NCBI GenBank assembly: GCA_900769635.1
Contig: CAAGHJ010000021.1
Coordinates: 1 to 45,479, forward strand
Source: Bacilli bacterium
GTDB lineage: Bacteria; Bacillota_I; Bacilli_A; RF39; UBA660
Direction: 5' to 3'
DNA length: 45,479 nt
Under the pieces are notes generated by a model. It made no database searches. It was not told the DNA's origin and saw nothing but the letters and a program-made list of their open reading frames with translations. Of the stretch, positions 7,471 to 16,211 are shown one piece after another; positions within the stretch are counted from its first letter, which is position 1; each line of letters begins with the position of its first letter. The position numbers and the translations under genes are program-made.

Positions 7471-10400
7471 TTCATAAGATATTAGATATTTTAGGTCTTC
7501 TTCAGTTAGTTTTTCTATTACGTTTTGATCTCTTGTATCTCCTTCGATTAGTTTATCACTTAGCATTTTTTTCTTTTCTTGTAATTCTAGTATTTTTTCT
7601 TCAATGGTGCCTAAGGCAACTAATTTTACTACTTCGACATTATTTTTTTGGCCTATACGGTGGGCTCTATCGGTTGCTTGATTTTCGGCTTGGGGATTCC
7701 ACCATAGGTCTAAGTGAATAACTATATCGGCACTTGTTAGATTTAATCCTGTTCCACCGGCTTTTAGCATTATTAGGAAAACGTTAGTGTTATCGTTATT
7801 GAAATTGTCAACTAATTGCATTCTTTTTTTTGCACTTACACTTCCGTCGAGCATATAGGTTGTTATTCCTTCATTATTTAGAGAGCTATTGGCAAGGTCG
7901 AGAGCGGTTTTGAAGGAAGAGAATATTAGTATTTTGTGTTCGTTAGCAACGGCATCTTTTACGACTTTGACAAGGTTTTCCATTTTGGAGCTTTCATCTG
8001 TATAGTTTTCATATACGATGCGAGGGTCTATACATAATTGTCTAAGTCTCATAATAAGACCTAAGAATAGGAAACGGGCTTTACTCCAACCTTCTGTTCC
8101 TACTATTTCTTGTACTTCTTTGTTTACTTTTTCTACTTCTTTGGCATATAGTTTCTTTTGGCTAGGAGATAGTTCAATAAAAATATTGTTTTCTATTTTT
8201 TCAGGGAGATCAGTTAAGACGTCTTTTTTCTTTCGACGTAATATGAATGGTGATATTTGTTTATTTAATGATGATAGCATTTTATTAGTAGTATCATCAA
8301 ATTCTTTTACACTATATTTGTTTGAGAAATTTAGGAGAGAACCTAAGAATCCTGGCATAATAAAGTTAAATATGCTCCATAGTTCGGTAACGGAATTTTC
8401 TAGGGGAGTTCCTGTTAGGGCTATTTTGGTATGGGCTTTTATTTTATAGGCTTTTTTTGTTGCAACGGTATTTGGGTTCTTGATGTTTTGTGCCTCATCT
8501 ATTATACATACTTCAAAATTCATTTTTTCATAGTAATCGAAGTCTTCACGAAGTAGTCCATACGATGTTATATATATGGATGCTTGTTTTTCAAAGAGGG
8601 CTTTTCTTTTTTCCTTAGTACCGGCAAGGACGGCATATTTTATTTTTGGTGTAAACTTTAATATTTCATTTTCCCAGTTATAGACTAGGGATGTTGGGAC
8701 TACTATTAGAAATTTGCTATCTGGTTTTTCTTTAAGGACTTTCTTTATAAAATAGAGGGTTTGGAGGGATTTACCTAATCCCATTTCATCTGCTAGGATA
8801 CCGCCAAAACCACATTTATATATATTATAAAGCCATTTTATTCCTATTTTTTGGTAATCTCTAACTACATTATTTTCATCCTTGGTAAAGGTTAATTTCA
8901 TATTTTGATAATTATGAAAGTTTTCTATAAATTCATCGAATATGTTATCTGTTTCTATTATGTTATATTTTGTTTTTTTTAGGCTATCTAAATATAGGGC
9001 TCTGTATTTTGGTATTTCCCCTACTCCGGAAGTTATATCTTTAGTAGTTAGGTTTAGGGTTCCAGCTAGTTCTTCTAATTCTTCTAATTCAGCATTATTA
9101 TTTAAATCTATAAAGTTACCGCTTTTTAGTCTATAATATTTTTTCTTTTTTTTAAGAGATGTAAAAATCTCGTCTAGTTCATCGGGGTTTATGTCTCCTA
9201 AGGAGAAGTTGTAGTGCATAATATTGTCTTTTCCAATAGAGAAAGTGCTTTTTATATTGGTGTTTTTTTCGATACTTATGTTTCGTATTTTTGTTGATGT
9301 AAAGGTTTCGTATTTTTCGGATAGTTCTTTTATTCCTGTATCAAGGAAAGAACCTATATCTTCAATTTCATCTAAGGTTAATTTATTTTTTTTATTTATG
9401 AAACCTTGTTTTAGAATATTGTTTATTAGTTCGCCTTCATAATCCATATCTCTTAATATTTCTTTATCGTTATCAAAATAGTCTATTTCTTTACTACCGT
9501 ATTCTAATTTTACATTACATATAATATCATTGTAATTCATATCGAAGTATAGTCTTGCATCGGGTTTTTTGGTTATTATGATATTAGAAGCGGAACTGTC
9601 TACTTCTACTTTTTCTTTGACTGTAGGAAGAATGCTTTTAGAGAATGTTTCTAATTCTTCTTCATCGAAAATTAGTGTTTCCATATTATTATTTAGGATT
9701 TCTTTTAATACCATTGCATCGTGTTTTTTTAAGTGATAGCATTCATTTTCATATAATATGTATTCAAAATCGTCTGTGAGTTTGTATAAATCTGCATCAA
9801 GTTCAATAGAAAAAATATAATTCTGACCTTTTTTGGAAATTTTGGAGCCGAGAGGAAAGCCTTCTTTTATATTTTTTATGTATGGGCCGTTTTTGATACT
9901 AAAGCCTTTTTCTTTAATTAGATTTAATAATAATTTTTTGCCATTATTGTGGAGTTCAAAGATTTGGGTGTTGCTTGTATATCCTTCTAATGAATAATAG
10001 TGATCTATGAATATGTTTATTATTTTGGTATCTAATTCGTTAAAATAGTGTTTATTGGCATCATAAATAAAATTTTTACCGAATTCGACAGTGCCTGCGT
10101 TGTTTACATAGGCTTCTATAAAGTCTTGCATTTTATTTTTAAGCATATATAAGCGATCAGTTCCTATGCGAAGGCCTATTTTTCCGTTTAGGTTTAATTC
10201 TACTTCTAGTTTTAATTCTTCTTTGGCTTGATACTTAGAGGGAGCGTTTTTTAATAGTTTTTTTAATACATCTTTACTTATTTCTTTGGTAAAATCTTCT
10301 TTGGATGTATTAAATATATTATCTCCGTAGTAGTTAAAACAAGCAGCTATGTGAGGACATTTTGAATTGTAATAGAAGGCATTGCAGTTACATCTAAAAC

Positions 10401-10611
10401 CTATTTTATCTTTAAAATCGTTACTTATTAGAACATCGTAGTCTTGCCAATAGAATTGTTTATTTTCGACAGAAAAAAAGTAATATGCTGTGTCATCTCT
10501 TAGTTGTTTTTTTTGAAAATGGACTTTATCCTTGGGGTATTCGAGACTTTTTTCGTAGCATTCTTTTCCTAAGATTTTTTTTATGTTTTTTTCTATGTCA
10601 TTGTCTTTCAT
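7459..10611 (-). CDS. SNF2-family helicase with SWIM zinc finger
   Basis: A 1050-aa protein. Residues about 70-90 hold a SWIM zinc finger (C74, C76, C85, H87: RCNCNAFYYNSKCPH). The middle, about 130-560, matches the bacterial SNF2-helicase-associated region. The C-terminal half is the SNF2 motor: LADEMGLGKSLQT (motif I), DEAQ (II), LTGTPLENS (III), LKAGGTGLNLT (V) and DRAHRIGQ (VI). Proteins of this type translocate on DNA and may remodel DNA-bound complexes; the bacterial role is poorly known. All key motifs are intact. It has its own promoter and terminator, so it is monocistronic. Confidence 0.93.
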   Translation of the reverse strand: MKDNDIEKNIKKILGKECYEKSLEYPKDKVHFQKKQLRDDTAYYFFSVENKQFYWQDYDVLISNDFKDKIGFRCNCNAFYYNSKCPHIAACFNYYGDNIFNTSKEDFTKEISKDVLKKLLKNAPSKYQAKEELKLEVELNLNGKIGLRIGTDRLYMLKNKMQDFIEAYVNNAGTVEFGKNFIYDANKHYFNELDTKIINIFIDHYYSLEGYTSNTQIFELHNNGKKLLLNLIKEKGFSIKNGPYIKNIKEGFPLGSKISKKGQNYIFSIELDADLYKLTDDFEYILYENECYHLKKHDAMVLKEILNNNMETLIFDEEELETFSKSILPTVKEKVEVDSSASNIIITKKPDARLYFDMNYNDIICNVKLEYGSKEIDYFDNDKEILRDMDYEGELINNILKQGFINKKNKLTLDEIEDIGSFLDTGIKELSEKYETFTSTKIRNISIEKNTNIKSTFSIGKDNIMHYNFSLGDINPDELDEIFTSLKKKKKYYRLKSGNFIDLNNNAELEELEELAGTLNLTTKDITSGVGEIPKYRALYLDSLKKTKYNIIETDNIFDEFIENFHNYQNMKLTFTKDENNVVRDYQKIGIKWLYNIYKCGFGGILADEMGLGKSLQTLYFIKKVLKEKPDSKFLIVVPTSLVYNWENEILKFTPKIKYAVLAGTKEKRKALFEKQASIYITSYGLLREDFDYYEKMNFEVCIIDEAQNIKNPNTVATKKAYKIKAHTKIALTGTPLENSVTELWSIFNFIMPGFLGSLLNFSNKYSVKEFDDTTNKMLSSLNKQISPFILRRKKKDVLTDLPEKIENNIFIELSPSQKKLYAKEVEKVNKEVQEIVGTEGWSKARFLFLGLIMRLRQLCIDPRIVYENYTDESSKMENLVKVVKDAVANEHKILIFSSFKTALDLANSSLNNEGITTYMLDGSVSAKKRMQLVDNFNNDNTNVFLIMLKAGGTGLNLTSADIVIHLDLWWNPQAENQATDRAHRIGQKNNVEVVKLVALGTIEEKILELQEKKKMLSDKLIEGDTRDQNVIEKLTEEDLKYLISYEQEE

Positions 10612-10636
10612 ATATATGCACTTCCTTTTGGGATTT

Positions 10637-10665
10637 ATTATAACATTTCATATAGTATAAGTAAA
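10637..10665 (-). promoter_or_regulatory. Sigma-A promoter of the SNF2 gene
   Basis: TTTACT (10665-10660), 17-bp spacer, TATAAT (10642-10637). The sirtuin promoter lies 20 bp away, firing the other way. Confidence 0.75.
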
Positions 10666-10683
10666 TATTTTTTAATAATTTTA

Positions 10684-10712
10684 TTGGTTATTTTTGAATT
10701 ATGGGGTATAAT
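10684..10712 (+). promoter_or_regulatory. Sigma-A promoter of the sirtuin gene
   Basis: TTGGTT (10684-10689), 17-bp spacer, TATAAT (10707-10712). The predicted transcript start falls at or just inside the ATG at 10717, suggesting a leaderless message. Confidence 0.65.
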
Positions 10713-10716
10713 TGTT

Positions 10717-11460
10717 ATGGTGATTAGTGTGAATAAAATAGATAATCTTATTAGTATGATTAATGAATGTAATAATATTGTGGTTTTTACGGGAGCTGGG
10801 GTTAGTACTGAGAGTGGTATTCCTGATTTTAGGAGTAAAGATGGGTTATATAATATGAAATATAGTTATCCGCCTGAAGAGATTCTTAGTCATAGTTTTT
10901 TTGTTAATAATCCAGAAGAGTTTTATAGATTTTATAGGGATAAGCTTAATGTTTTGGATAAGGAACCGAATATTATTCATAATACTTTGAAAAGATTGGA
11001 AGATATGGGGAAAGTTAGAGGGATTATTACACAGAATATTGATGGATTACATGAGAAATCTGGAAGTAGGAATGTTGTTACTTTTCATGGAAGTGTGTAT
11101 AGTAATCACTGCATTAAATGTAGTAAATTTTATCCTGCGGAAGAGGTGTTTAATAGTACAGGGATTTGCAAGTGTGAATGCACAGGGATTATAAAGCCGG
11201 ATGTTGTTTTGTATGAGGAGGAAATTCCTAGTGATGTGCTTAGGAATAGTACTGAGATGATTGCTAAGTGTGATATGCTCCTTGTTTTGGGGACTTCGCT
11301 TACGGTATATCCGGCTAGTGGGCTTATTAATTATTTTCGGGGTAAGTACTTGGTTATTGTTAATAGGGATACTACTAGTTATGATAATAGGGCTGATTTG
11401 GTTATTAATATGGGGCTTAAAGAGGTGTTTGAAATGATAGATAATTATTTTAAAGTTTAA
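10717..11460 (+). CDS. Sir2-family NAD-dependent protein deacylase
   Basis: A 247-aa sirtuin that removes acyl groups from lysine using NAD. Seen: the GAGVSTESGIPDFRS nucleotide-binding motif (26-40), TQNIDGLH, the catalytic His in FHGS, four zinc cysteines (CIKC...CKC), and LGTSLTVYPA. It lacks the Y/R pair needed to call it a desuccinylase with confidence; bacterial CobB-type is the nearest group. The ATG at 10717 has no Shine-Dalgarno site; a TTG at 10684 would overlap the promoter and a GTG at 10729 is also unsupported. It is a single gene facing the opposite way to its neighbours. Confidence 0.92.
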   Translation: MVISVNKIDNLISMINECNNIVVFTGAGVSTESGIPDFRSKDGLYNMKYSYPPEEILSHSFFVNNPEEFYRFYRDKLNVLDKEPNIIHNTLKRLEDMGKVRGIITQNIDGLHEKSGSRNVVTFHGSVYSNHCIKCSKFYPAEEVFNSTGICKCECTGIIKPDVVLYEEEIPSDVLRNSTEMIAKCDMLLVLGTSLTVYPASGLINYFRGKYLVIVNRDTTSYDNRADLVINMGLKEVFEMIDNYFKV

Positions 11461-11487
11461 TTTTTTAAATGTACCCTACGGGACTAA

Positions 11488-11521
11488 AAAAACTAGAGTT
11501 TGTCGCTCTAGTTTTATTGTT
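11488..11521. terminator. Bidirectional terminator between sir2 and hsp20
   Basis: AAAACTAGAG and CTCTAGTTTT form a 10-bp stem around a 7-nt loop, with T-rich tracts on both strands. It lies between two convergent stop codons. Confidence 0.85.
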
Positions 11522-11902
11522 TTATTTTACTTCGATTTGTTTCTTGTTACTGTTTGCATCTTCTTTAGGAACGGTTACTTTTAGTATTCCGTTATTGAAG
11601 TGTGCTTCAATTTCGTTTTCTTTTACTTCTCCTAAGTAGAATGATCTTTGGTATTTTCCATAATATTTTCTTTCTCTTCTTAGGTATTTTTTGTGTTCAT
11701 CTTCGTGTTCTTCTTCAGTTTTTTCTGCTGTTATTGTAAGGGTTCCTTTGTGCATTTCTACTTTGATATCTTTTTTATCAAAACCAGGGATATCCATTTC
11801 GATATGGATTATTCCTTTCTTTTCATAGATATCGCATTTCATATTCTCCTCTTTTTCTAAATCTTCTAACATATTATCTAAAAACATTCTTCTTGGTAAC
11901 AT
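11522..11902 (-). CDS. Hsp20/alpha-crystallin small heat-shock protein
   Basis: A 126-aa small chaperone that holds unfolding proteins. The alpha-crystallin domain is clear: a start strand IHIEMDIPGFDKKDIKVE, the central TITAEK, a GKYQRSFYLG stretch, the A-x-x-x-N-G-I-L-x-V-x-V-P-K signature (AHFNNGILKVTVPK), and a short C-terminal tail. The start at 11902 has AGGAG at normal spacing; an earlier ATG at 11920 overlaps this site. It follows htpG by 27 bp, so both are likely read from the CIRCE-bearing promoter. Confidence 0.94.
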   Translation of the reverse strand: MLPRRMFLDNMLEDLEKEENMKCDIYEKKGIIHIEMDIPGFDKKDIKVEMHKGTLTITAEKTEEEHEDEHKKYLRRERKYYGKYQRSFYLGEVKENEIEAHFNNGILKVTVPKEDANSNKKQIEVK

Positions 11903-11929
11903 AATACCATCTCCTTTCAATTTATTTTA

Positions 11930-13813
11930 TTATTTTTTAGACATTATATCAACAACTAAATTACTTATTTCGGTTGGGCTTTCTATTGGTAATCCTTCAA
12001 TTAGACGAGCCTGTGCATAAAGTACTTTAGTATATTTTGCTAATTCTTCTTTTTGGTTTTCCTTATATAATTCTTTTAGTTTTTTGGCTATTTTGTGATC
12101 TTTGTTTACTTCAAGAATTGTTTCAGCGTGTATTTTTTCTCCCTCAGGCATTGCATTTATTACTTTTTCCATTTCTATGGAAATGTTTCCTTTTGTTGTT
12201 AAACATACGGGATGATTGGTTAATTTGCCTGTAAATTCTACTTTGCCTACTTCAGGAAGTGTTTCTTTCATAGTATTAAGTAGATCTTTATTATCTGCAT
12301 TTAGTTTTTCTAGTTCTTTCTTTTCTTTTTCTGTAGTTAAATCTACATCACTATCTGATACGTTTTTGAATGGTTTTTCGGCAAATTCTCTTAGTGCTTG
12401 CATTGTGAATTCATCAACATATTCTGTTAAGTATAATATATCGTATTTTTTCTTTTTTACTGATTCGACTTGAGGAAGATTATCTATTTTTTCGTTATTT
12501 TCACCACAAGCATAATAGATTTCTTTTTGGTTTTCTTTCATATTTTGGACATATTCTTTTAACGTGATGTAATCTTTTTTCTCAGCTGAGTAGAATATTA
12601 GTAGGTCCTGTAGGGTATCTTTGGCTGAACCATAAGTACTGTAAATTCCGTATTTAATGCCGGCACCAAAGTTTTTGAATATTTCTTTGTAAAGTCCAAA
12701 GTCGTCTGTCATTAGGCTTTTTAGTTCTTTTATTATTTTGGTTTCTATGTTTTTGGCGATTTGTTTCACTTTATAGTCATTTTGAAGGGTTTCACGAGAA
12801 ATATTTAGGGATAAATCGTCTGTATCAACTATTCCTTTTATGAAACTGAAATAGTCAGGGAGCAAACTCTCACATTTATCCATAATTAGAACGCCATTTG
12901 TATATAGGCTTAGGCCTTTTTTGTATTCTTTTGTATAGAAATCATAAGGGGCGTGTGATGGTATAAACAGGATGCATTTGTAGTTGCAAAGTCCTTCAAC
13001 AGTGTAGTGGATAACTTTGGCAGGAGCAGAGAAGTCGGAAAATTTATCCATATAGAAATTGTTATATTCTTCCTCTGTTACTTTATTTTTATCTTTTTTC
13101 CAAATGGGTACCATACTGTTTAGGGTTACTACTTCTTTGTATGTTTCGTACTCGGTTTCACTTCCTTCTTTTAATCTATTGTTTTCTACTTCCATTTTAA
13201 TTGGATAGCTTATGTAGTCGGAGTATTTTTTTATGATACTACGAATACGATACTCGGTTAGTAGATCGCTGTATTTTTCATTTTCGGTATCTTCTTTTAG
13301 ATATAGAGTTATGTTTGTTCCGTTTGTTTCTTTTGGCGATTCTGTTATGTTATAGCCGTCAGCTCCTTCTGATGTCCACATATAGGCTTTGTCTTCGCCT
13401 ACTTTCTTAGATAGGACTTCTATTTTAGAACTTACCATAAAGGCTGAATAAAATCCTACTCCGAATTGTCCTATTATATTTACATCGGTTTGGTCTTTGT
13501 TGTTTTCTTTAAAAGCTAAGGAATCGCTTTTGGCTATTGTTCCAAGGTTATTTTCTAGTTCTTCTTTATTCATTCCTATACCGTTATCTTTTATGGTTAG
13601 GGTTTTCTTGTCTTTATCTACTACTAATTCTATTTCTAATTTATCTTTATCTACTTTTAGAGTACTATCTGTTAGGGATTTATAGTATAGTTTATCGATA
13701 GCATCACTAGCGTTTGATATTAGTTCTCTTAGAAATATTTCCTTATTAGTATAGATGGAATTAATCATCATATCCAGTATTTTTTTTGATTCTGATTTGA
13801 ATTGTTTTTTCAT
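11930..13813 (-). CDS. htpG: HtpG, Hsp90-family chaperone
   Basis: A 627-aa ATP-dependent chaperone of full bacterial length. The N-terminal GHKL ATPase has FLRELISNASDAIDKL (catalytic E, Mg-binding N), DNGIGM and IGQFGVGFYSAFM; the middle domain shows YVDEFTMQALREF; the C-terminal dimer domain is present. The start has AAGGAGG upstream. It leads an operon with hsp20. In Bacillus htpG is not controlled by HrcA, but here a CIRCE-like operator overlaps the promoter. Confidence 0.97.
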   Translation of the reverse strand: MKKQFKSESKKILDMMINSIYTNKEIFLRELISNASDAIDKLYYKSLTDSTLKVDKDKLEIELVVDKDKKTLTIKDNGIGMNKEELENNLGTIAKSDSLAFKENNKDQTDVNIIGQFGVGFYSAFMVSSKIEVLSKKVGEDKAYMWTSEGADGYNITESPKETNGTNITLYLKEDTENEKYSDLLTEYRIRSIIKKYSDYISYPIKMEVENNRLKEGSETEYETYKEVVTLNSMVPIWKKDKNKVTEEEYNNFYMDKFSDFSAPAKVIHYTVEGLCNYKCILFIPSHAPYDFYTKEYKKGLSLYTNGVLIMDKCESLLPDYFSFIKGIVDTDDLSLNISRETLQNDYKVKQIAKNIETKIIKELKSLMTDDFGLYKEIFKNFGAGIKYGIYSTYGSAKDTLQDLLIFYSAEKKDYITLKEYVQNMKENQKEIYYACGENNEKIDNLPQVESVKKKKYDILYLTEYVDEFTMQALREFAEKPFKNVSDSDVDLTTEKEKKELEKLNADNKDLLNTMKETLPEVGKVEFTGKLTNHPVCLTTKGNISIEMEKVINAMPEGEKIHAETILEVNKDHKIAKKLKELYKENQKEELAKYTKVLYAQARLIEGLPIESPTEISNLVVDIMSKK

Positions 13814-13842
13814 TTAGGCCTCCTTCTTTTGTTTACATTTTA

Positions 13843-13871
13843 GTTATATCACTCTTTTTAGCAATTGTCAA
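13843..13871 (-). promoter_or_regulatory. Sigma-A promoter of htpG-hsp20
   Basis: TTGACA (13871-13866), 17-bp spacer, TATAAC (13848-13843). The -35 hexamer lies inside the CIRCE-like palindrome. Confidence 0.85.
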
Positions 13872-13884
13872 TAGTAATTGCTAA
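13858..13884. promoter_or_regulatory. CIRCE-like operator (HrcA site), variant arms
   Basis: TTAGCAATT-N9-AATTGCTAA is a perfect 9-bp inverted repeat with a 9-base spacer. It has the exact geometry and outer half (TTAGCA...TGCTAA) of CIRCE (TTAGCACTC-N9-GAGTGCTAA). It covers the -35 box of htpG, as expected for repression by HrcA. Confidence 0.85.
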
Positions 13885-13951
13885 AATTTCACAAAATATT
13901 CATTTTTTTTTTGGAGGTTTTGTAGTATAATACTTACGAAGGAGGGAGATT

Positions 13952-14593
13952 ATGGGAAAGATTAGAATTCCTAACTATAGTTTAGGTGAAGAACTTATTA
14001 ACTCTATATCACACGGATTAGGGGCACTTCTTAGTATTGCTGGACTGGTAATCTTACTTGTTAACTCACATAGTGCAATGGCAGCTGTAACTAGTAGTAT
14101 ATATGGTTCGACGATGATTATTTTGTATGTTATTTCTTGTATATATCACGGGCTGTCAAAAAGGACTAGGGCTAAGGGTGTACTTCGTGTTATTGATCAC
14201 TGTAATGTGTATTTGCTAGTGGCGGGAACATTTACTCCCATTACTTTATCTTTGATTGGGGGGGTTATTGGTTGGGTTTGGTTTGCAATTGTATGGATTA
14301 TTACTATTATTGGAGTGGTTCTTACTAGTATTGATGTTGACAAGTATAGTTTTGCAAGTGTTGTTTTGCATCTTGCTCTTGGTTGGAGTTGTCTTATTTG
14401 TTATAAGCCTTTATTTGGAGCAATGGATGGAACGGAGATTTTGTTTTTAGTTCTAGGTGGTATATTTTATTCTATTGGAGCAGCTCTATATGGTATTGGG
14501 AAGAAAAAGAGATATATGCATAGTGTGTTTCATTTCTTTGTTCTTGCTGGTAGTATATTTCACTTTTTTATGATTTTACATTTTACAGCATAA
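13952..14593 (+). CDS. Hemolysin III family (PAQR-like) membrane protein
   Basis: A 213-aa protein with seven hydrophobic segments. It has the HlyIII/YqfA pattern: EELINSISHGLGALLSI near the N-terminus, IYHGLSKRTRAKGVLRVIDHCNVYLLVAGTFTP in the middle, and a C-terminal HSVFHFFVLAGSIFHF. The conserved S-x3-H, D-H and H-x3-H residues that bind metal in PAQR relatives are all present. The bacterial role is uncertain; hemolysis is a historical name. The start at 13952 has AAGGAGG, and a TATAAT at 13926-13931 lacks a good -35. Confidence 0.93.
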   Translation: MGKIRIPNYSLGEELINSISHGLGALLSIAGLVILLVNSHSAMAAVTSSIYGSTMIILYVISCIYHGLSKRTRAKGVLRVIDHCNVYLLVAGTFTPITLSLIGGVIGWVWFAIVWIITIIGVVLTSIDVDKYSFASVVLHLALGWSCLICYKPLFGAMDGTEILFLVLGGIFYSIGAALYGIGKKKRYMHSVFHFFVLAGSIFHFFMILHFTA

Positions 14594-14680
14594 TGCAGAA
14601 ATTTAGAAACTGTAATATATATAGTGCAGAAATTTAAAAACTGAGAACCTCATTAGCTCAGCTTTTAAATTTCTGCACTT
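14594..14680. terminator. Long hairpin and partial direct repeat, likely two-way terminator
   Basis: Arms 14624-14645 and 14657-14678 pair over 22 bp with one mismatch around an 11-nt loop, with T-rich flanks. A near copy of the first arm's TGCAGAAATTTA..AAACTG sequence also lies at 14594-14612. The element sits between convergent genes and probably ends both transcripts. The stem is longer than usual, so a small mobile palindrome is possible. Confidence 0.7.
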
Positions 14681-15472
14681 TTATTTATCTCTTATGAGGA
14701 GTTTTTCTATATAGGATACGGCTAAATACATTAGATATGATACTATTACTAATATAAGGATACCGGTTATTACGAGATTTAGATTGAATACTTGAGAACC
14801 GTATATAATGAGATATCCTATTCCTTCTTTGGAAACAAGGAATTCTCCCATTATTACGCCTATTAGAGACATACTTATATTTATTTTTAGACTACTTATG
14901 ATAGTTGGATAGCTATTTGGTAATATTAGTATTTTTAGTATTTGATATTTACTGGCTTTAAGGGATTTTAATAGTTTTATTTTGGTTTGATCTGTGTTTT
15001 GGAAACCTCCATATACGGTTACTATTGTGATTATAAGAGAAATGAGAAGGGCCATTATTATTATTGATTTCATTCCAGCACCGGCCCATATTATGATAAT
15101 GGGACCGAGAGCTACTTTGGGAAGACTATTTAGTATGGTTAAATAGGGGTCTATTACCTTAGAAAAGAAGGGACTGTTATACATTAGTATTGCTATTATT
15201 ATTCCTAAAATGGTACCTATTAGGAAACTTACTATTGTTTCATATATTGTTATATAGATGTGATTAAAGAGATTGCCTGTTTGATATAGTTCTAATATTG
15301 TTTCTAATACTTTTTGGGGAGAAGATGTTATAAAGGTATTGATAAGGGATTTATCAGCTAGGTATTGCCATAGAAAAATAAAGAATATTAGTATAAATAG
15401 TTGGACAGTTATTACTAGTATTTTATTTATTTTTCGTTTTCGTAAATATTTTTTTTGTTCGGGACTAGTCAT
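14681..15472 (-). CDS. ABC transporter permease, SsuC/TauC/ThiX type
   Basis: A 263-aa inner-membrane permease with about six transmembrane helices and the BPD_transp_1 EAA-type loop (LKSLKASKYQILKILILPNSYPTIISSLKI, only its core cited). It is the third gene of an importer operon after the binding protein and ATPase, overlapping the ATPase by 8 nt. The family takes up small organic acids, sulfonates or thiamine precursors; the substrate cannot be fixed from the permease. Confidence 0.9.
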   Translation of the reverse strand: MTSPEQKKYLRKRKINKILVITVQLFILIFFIFLWQYLADKSLINTFITSSPQKVLETILELYQTGNLFNHIYITIYETIVSFLIGTILGIIIAILMYNSPFFSKVIDPYLTILNSLPKVALGPIIIIWAGAGMKSIIIMALLISLIITIVTVYGGFQNTDQTKIKLLKSLKASKYQILKILILPNSYPTIISSLKINISMSLIGVIMGEFLVSKEGIGYLIIYGSQVFNLNLVITGILILVIVSYLMYLAVSYIEKLLIRDK

Positions 15473-16211
15473 TATTATCTATTTCCTTCCATATTTGATT
15501 GTAGTATGTTGCAAATTCAGAACATTTTCTGTTTTCTATGGGGGTTGATTTGTTTTCCATTTTAATATTTATTTCTTTTTTTATTATGGCTGGTCTATTT
15601 GATAGTACTATTACTTTATCAGCCATTGATATGGCTTCGGATATATCGTGAGTTATCATTATGGCTGTTTTGCCTTCTTTTTTTATTATTTTATATACAT
15701 CATCTGATACTTTTAGTCTTGTTTGGTAATCGAGGGCAGAAAATGGTTCATCTAGTAGTATGATATCGGGTTCTGTCATTAGGGTTCTTATTAGTGCAAC
15801 TCTTTGTCTCATTCCTCCAGAAAGATTTTTGGGATAGGTGTTTATGAAGTCTCCTAGTCCATAAGTTTTTAGTAATTTTATGGCTTTTTCTTTGTGTTCT
15901 GGTTTTATTTTATTTGTTATTTTTATTCCTAAGAGACAGTTATCTAATATTGTAAGCCAGTCAAAGAGACAGTCACTCTGTAACATATATCCTACTTTGG
16001 TGTTTTCTTTATAATTTATTTCACCACTTGTCTTATTTTCTAATCCACATAATAGCCCCAGTAGGGTAGATTTACCACAACCTGAGGGACCGACTATAAC
16101 TAGGAATTGTCCTGAAATTACATTCATTGTTATGTTTTTTATGGCTAATATTTCTTTATCAGGGGTGTGGTAAATTTTTTTTAATTTTTTTATTTCTAAG
16201 ATGTTATTCAT
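15465..16211 (-). CDS. ABC transporter ATP-binding protein, SsuB/TauB type
   Basis: A 248-aa ATPase with GPSGCGKST (Walker A, about 39-47), a Q-loop (MLQSDCLFDW), the signature LSGGMRQRV, Walker B (IILLDEPFSALD) and the switch His (MITHD). It energises the importer encoded with the flanking permease and binding-protein genes. It overlaps both neighbours by 8 nt and its own ribosome binding site is weak, so translation is probably coupled. Confidence 0.93.
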   Translation of the reverse strand: MNNILEIKKLKKIYHTPDKEILAIKNITMNVISGQFLVIVGPSGCGKSTLLGLLCGLENKTSGEINYKENTKVGYMLQSDCLFDWLTILDNCLLGIKITNKIKPEHKEKAIKLLKTYGLGDFINTYPKNLSGGMRQRVALIRTLMTEPDIILLDEPFSALDYQTRLKVSDDVYKIIKKEGKTAIMITHDISEAISMADKVIVLSNRPAIIKKEINIKMENKSTPIENRKCSEFATYYNQIWKEIDNND

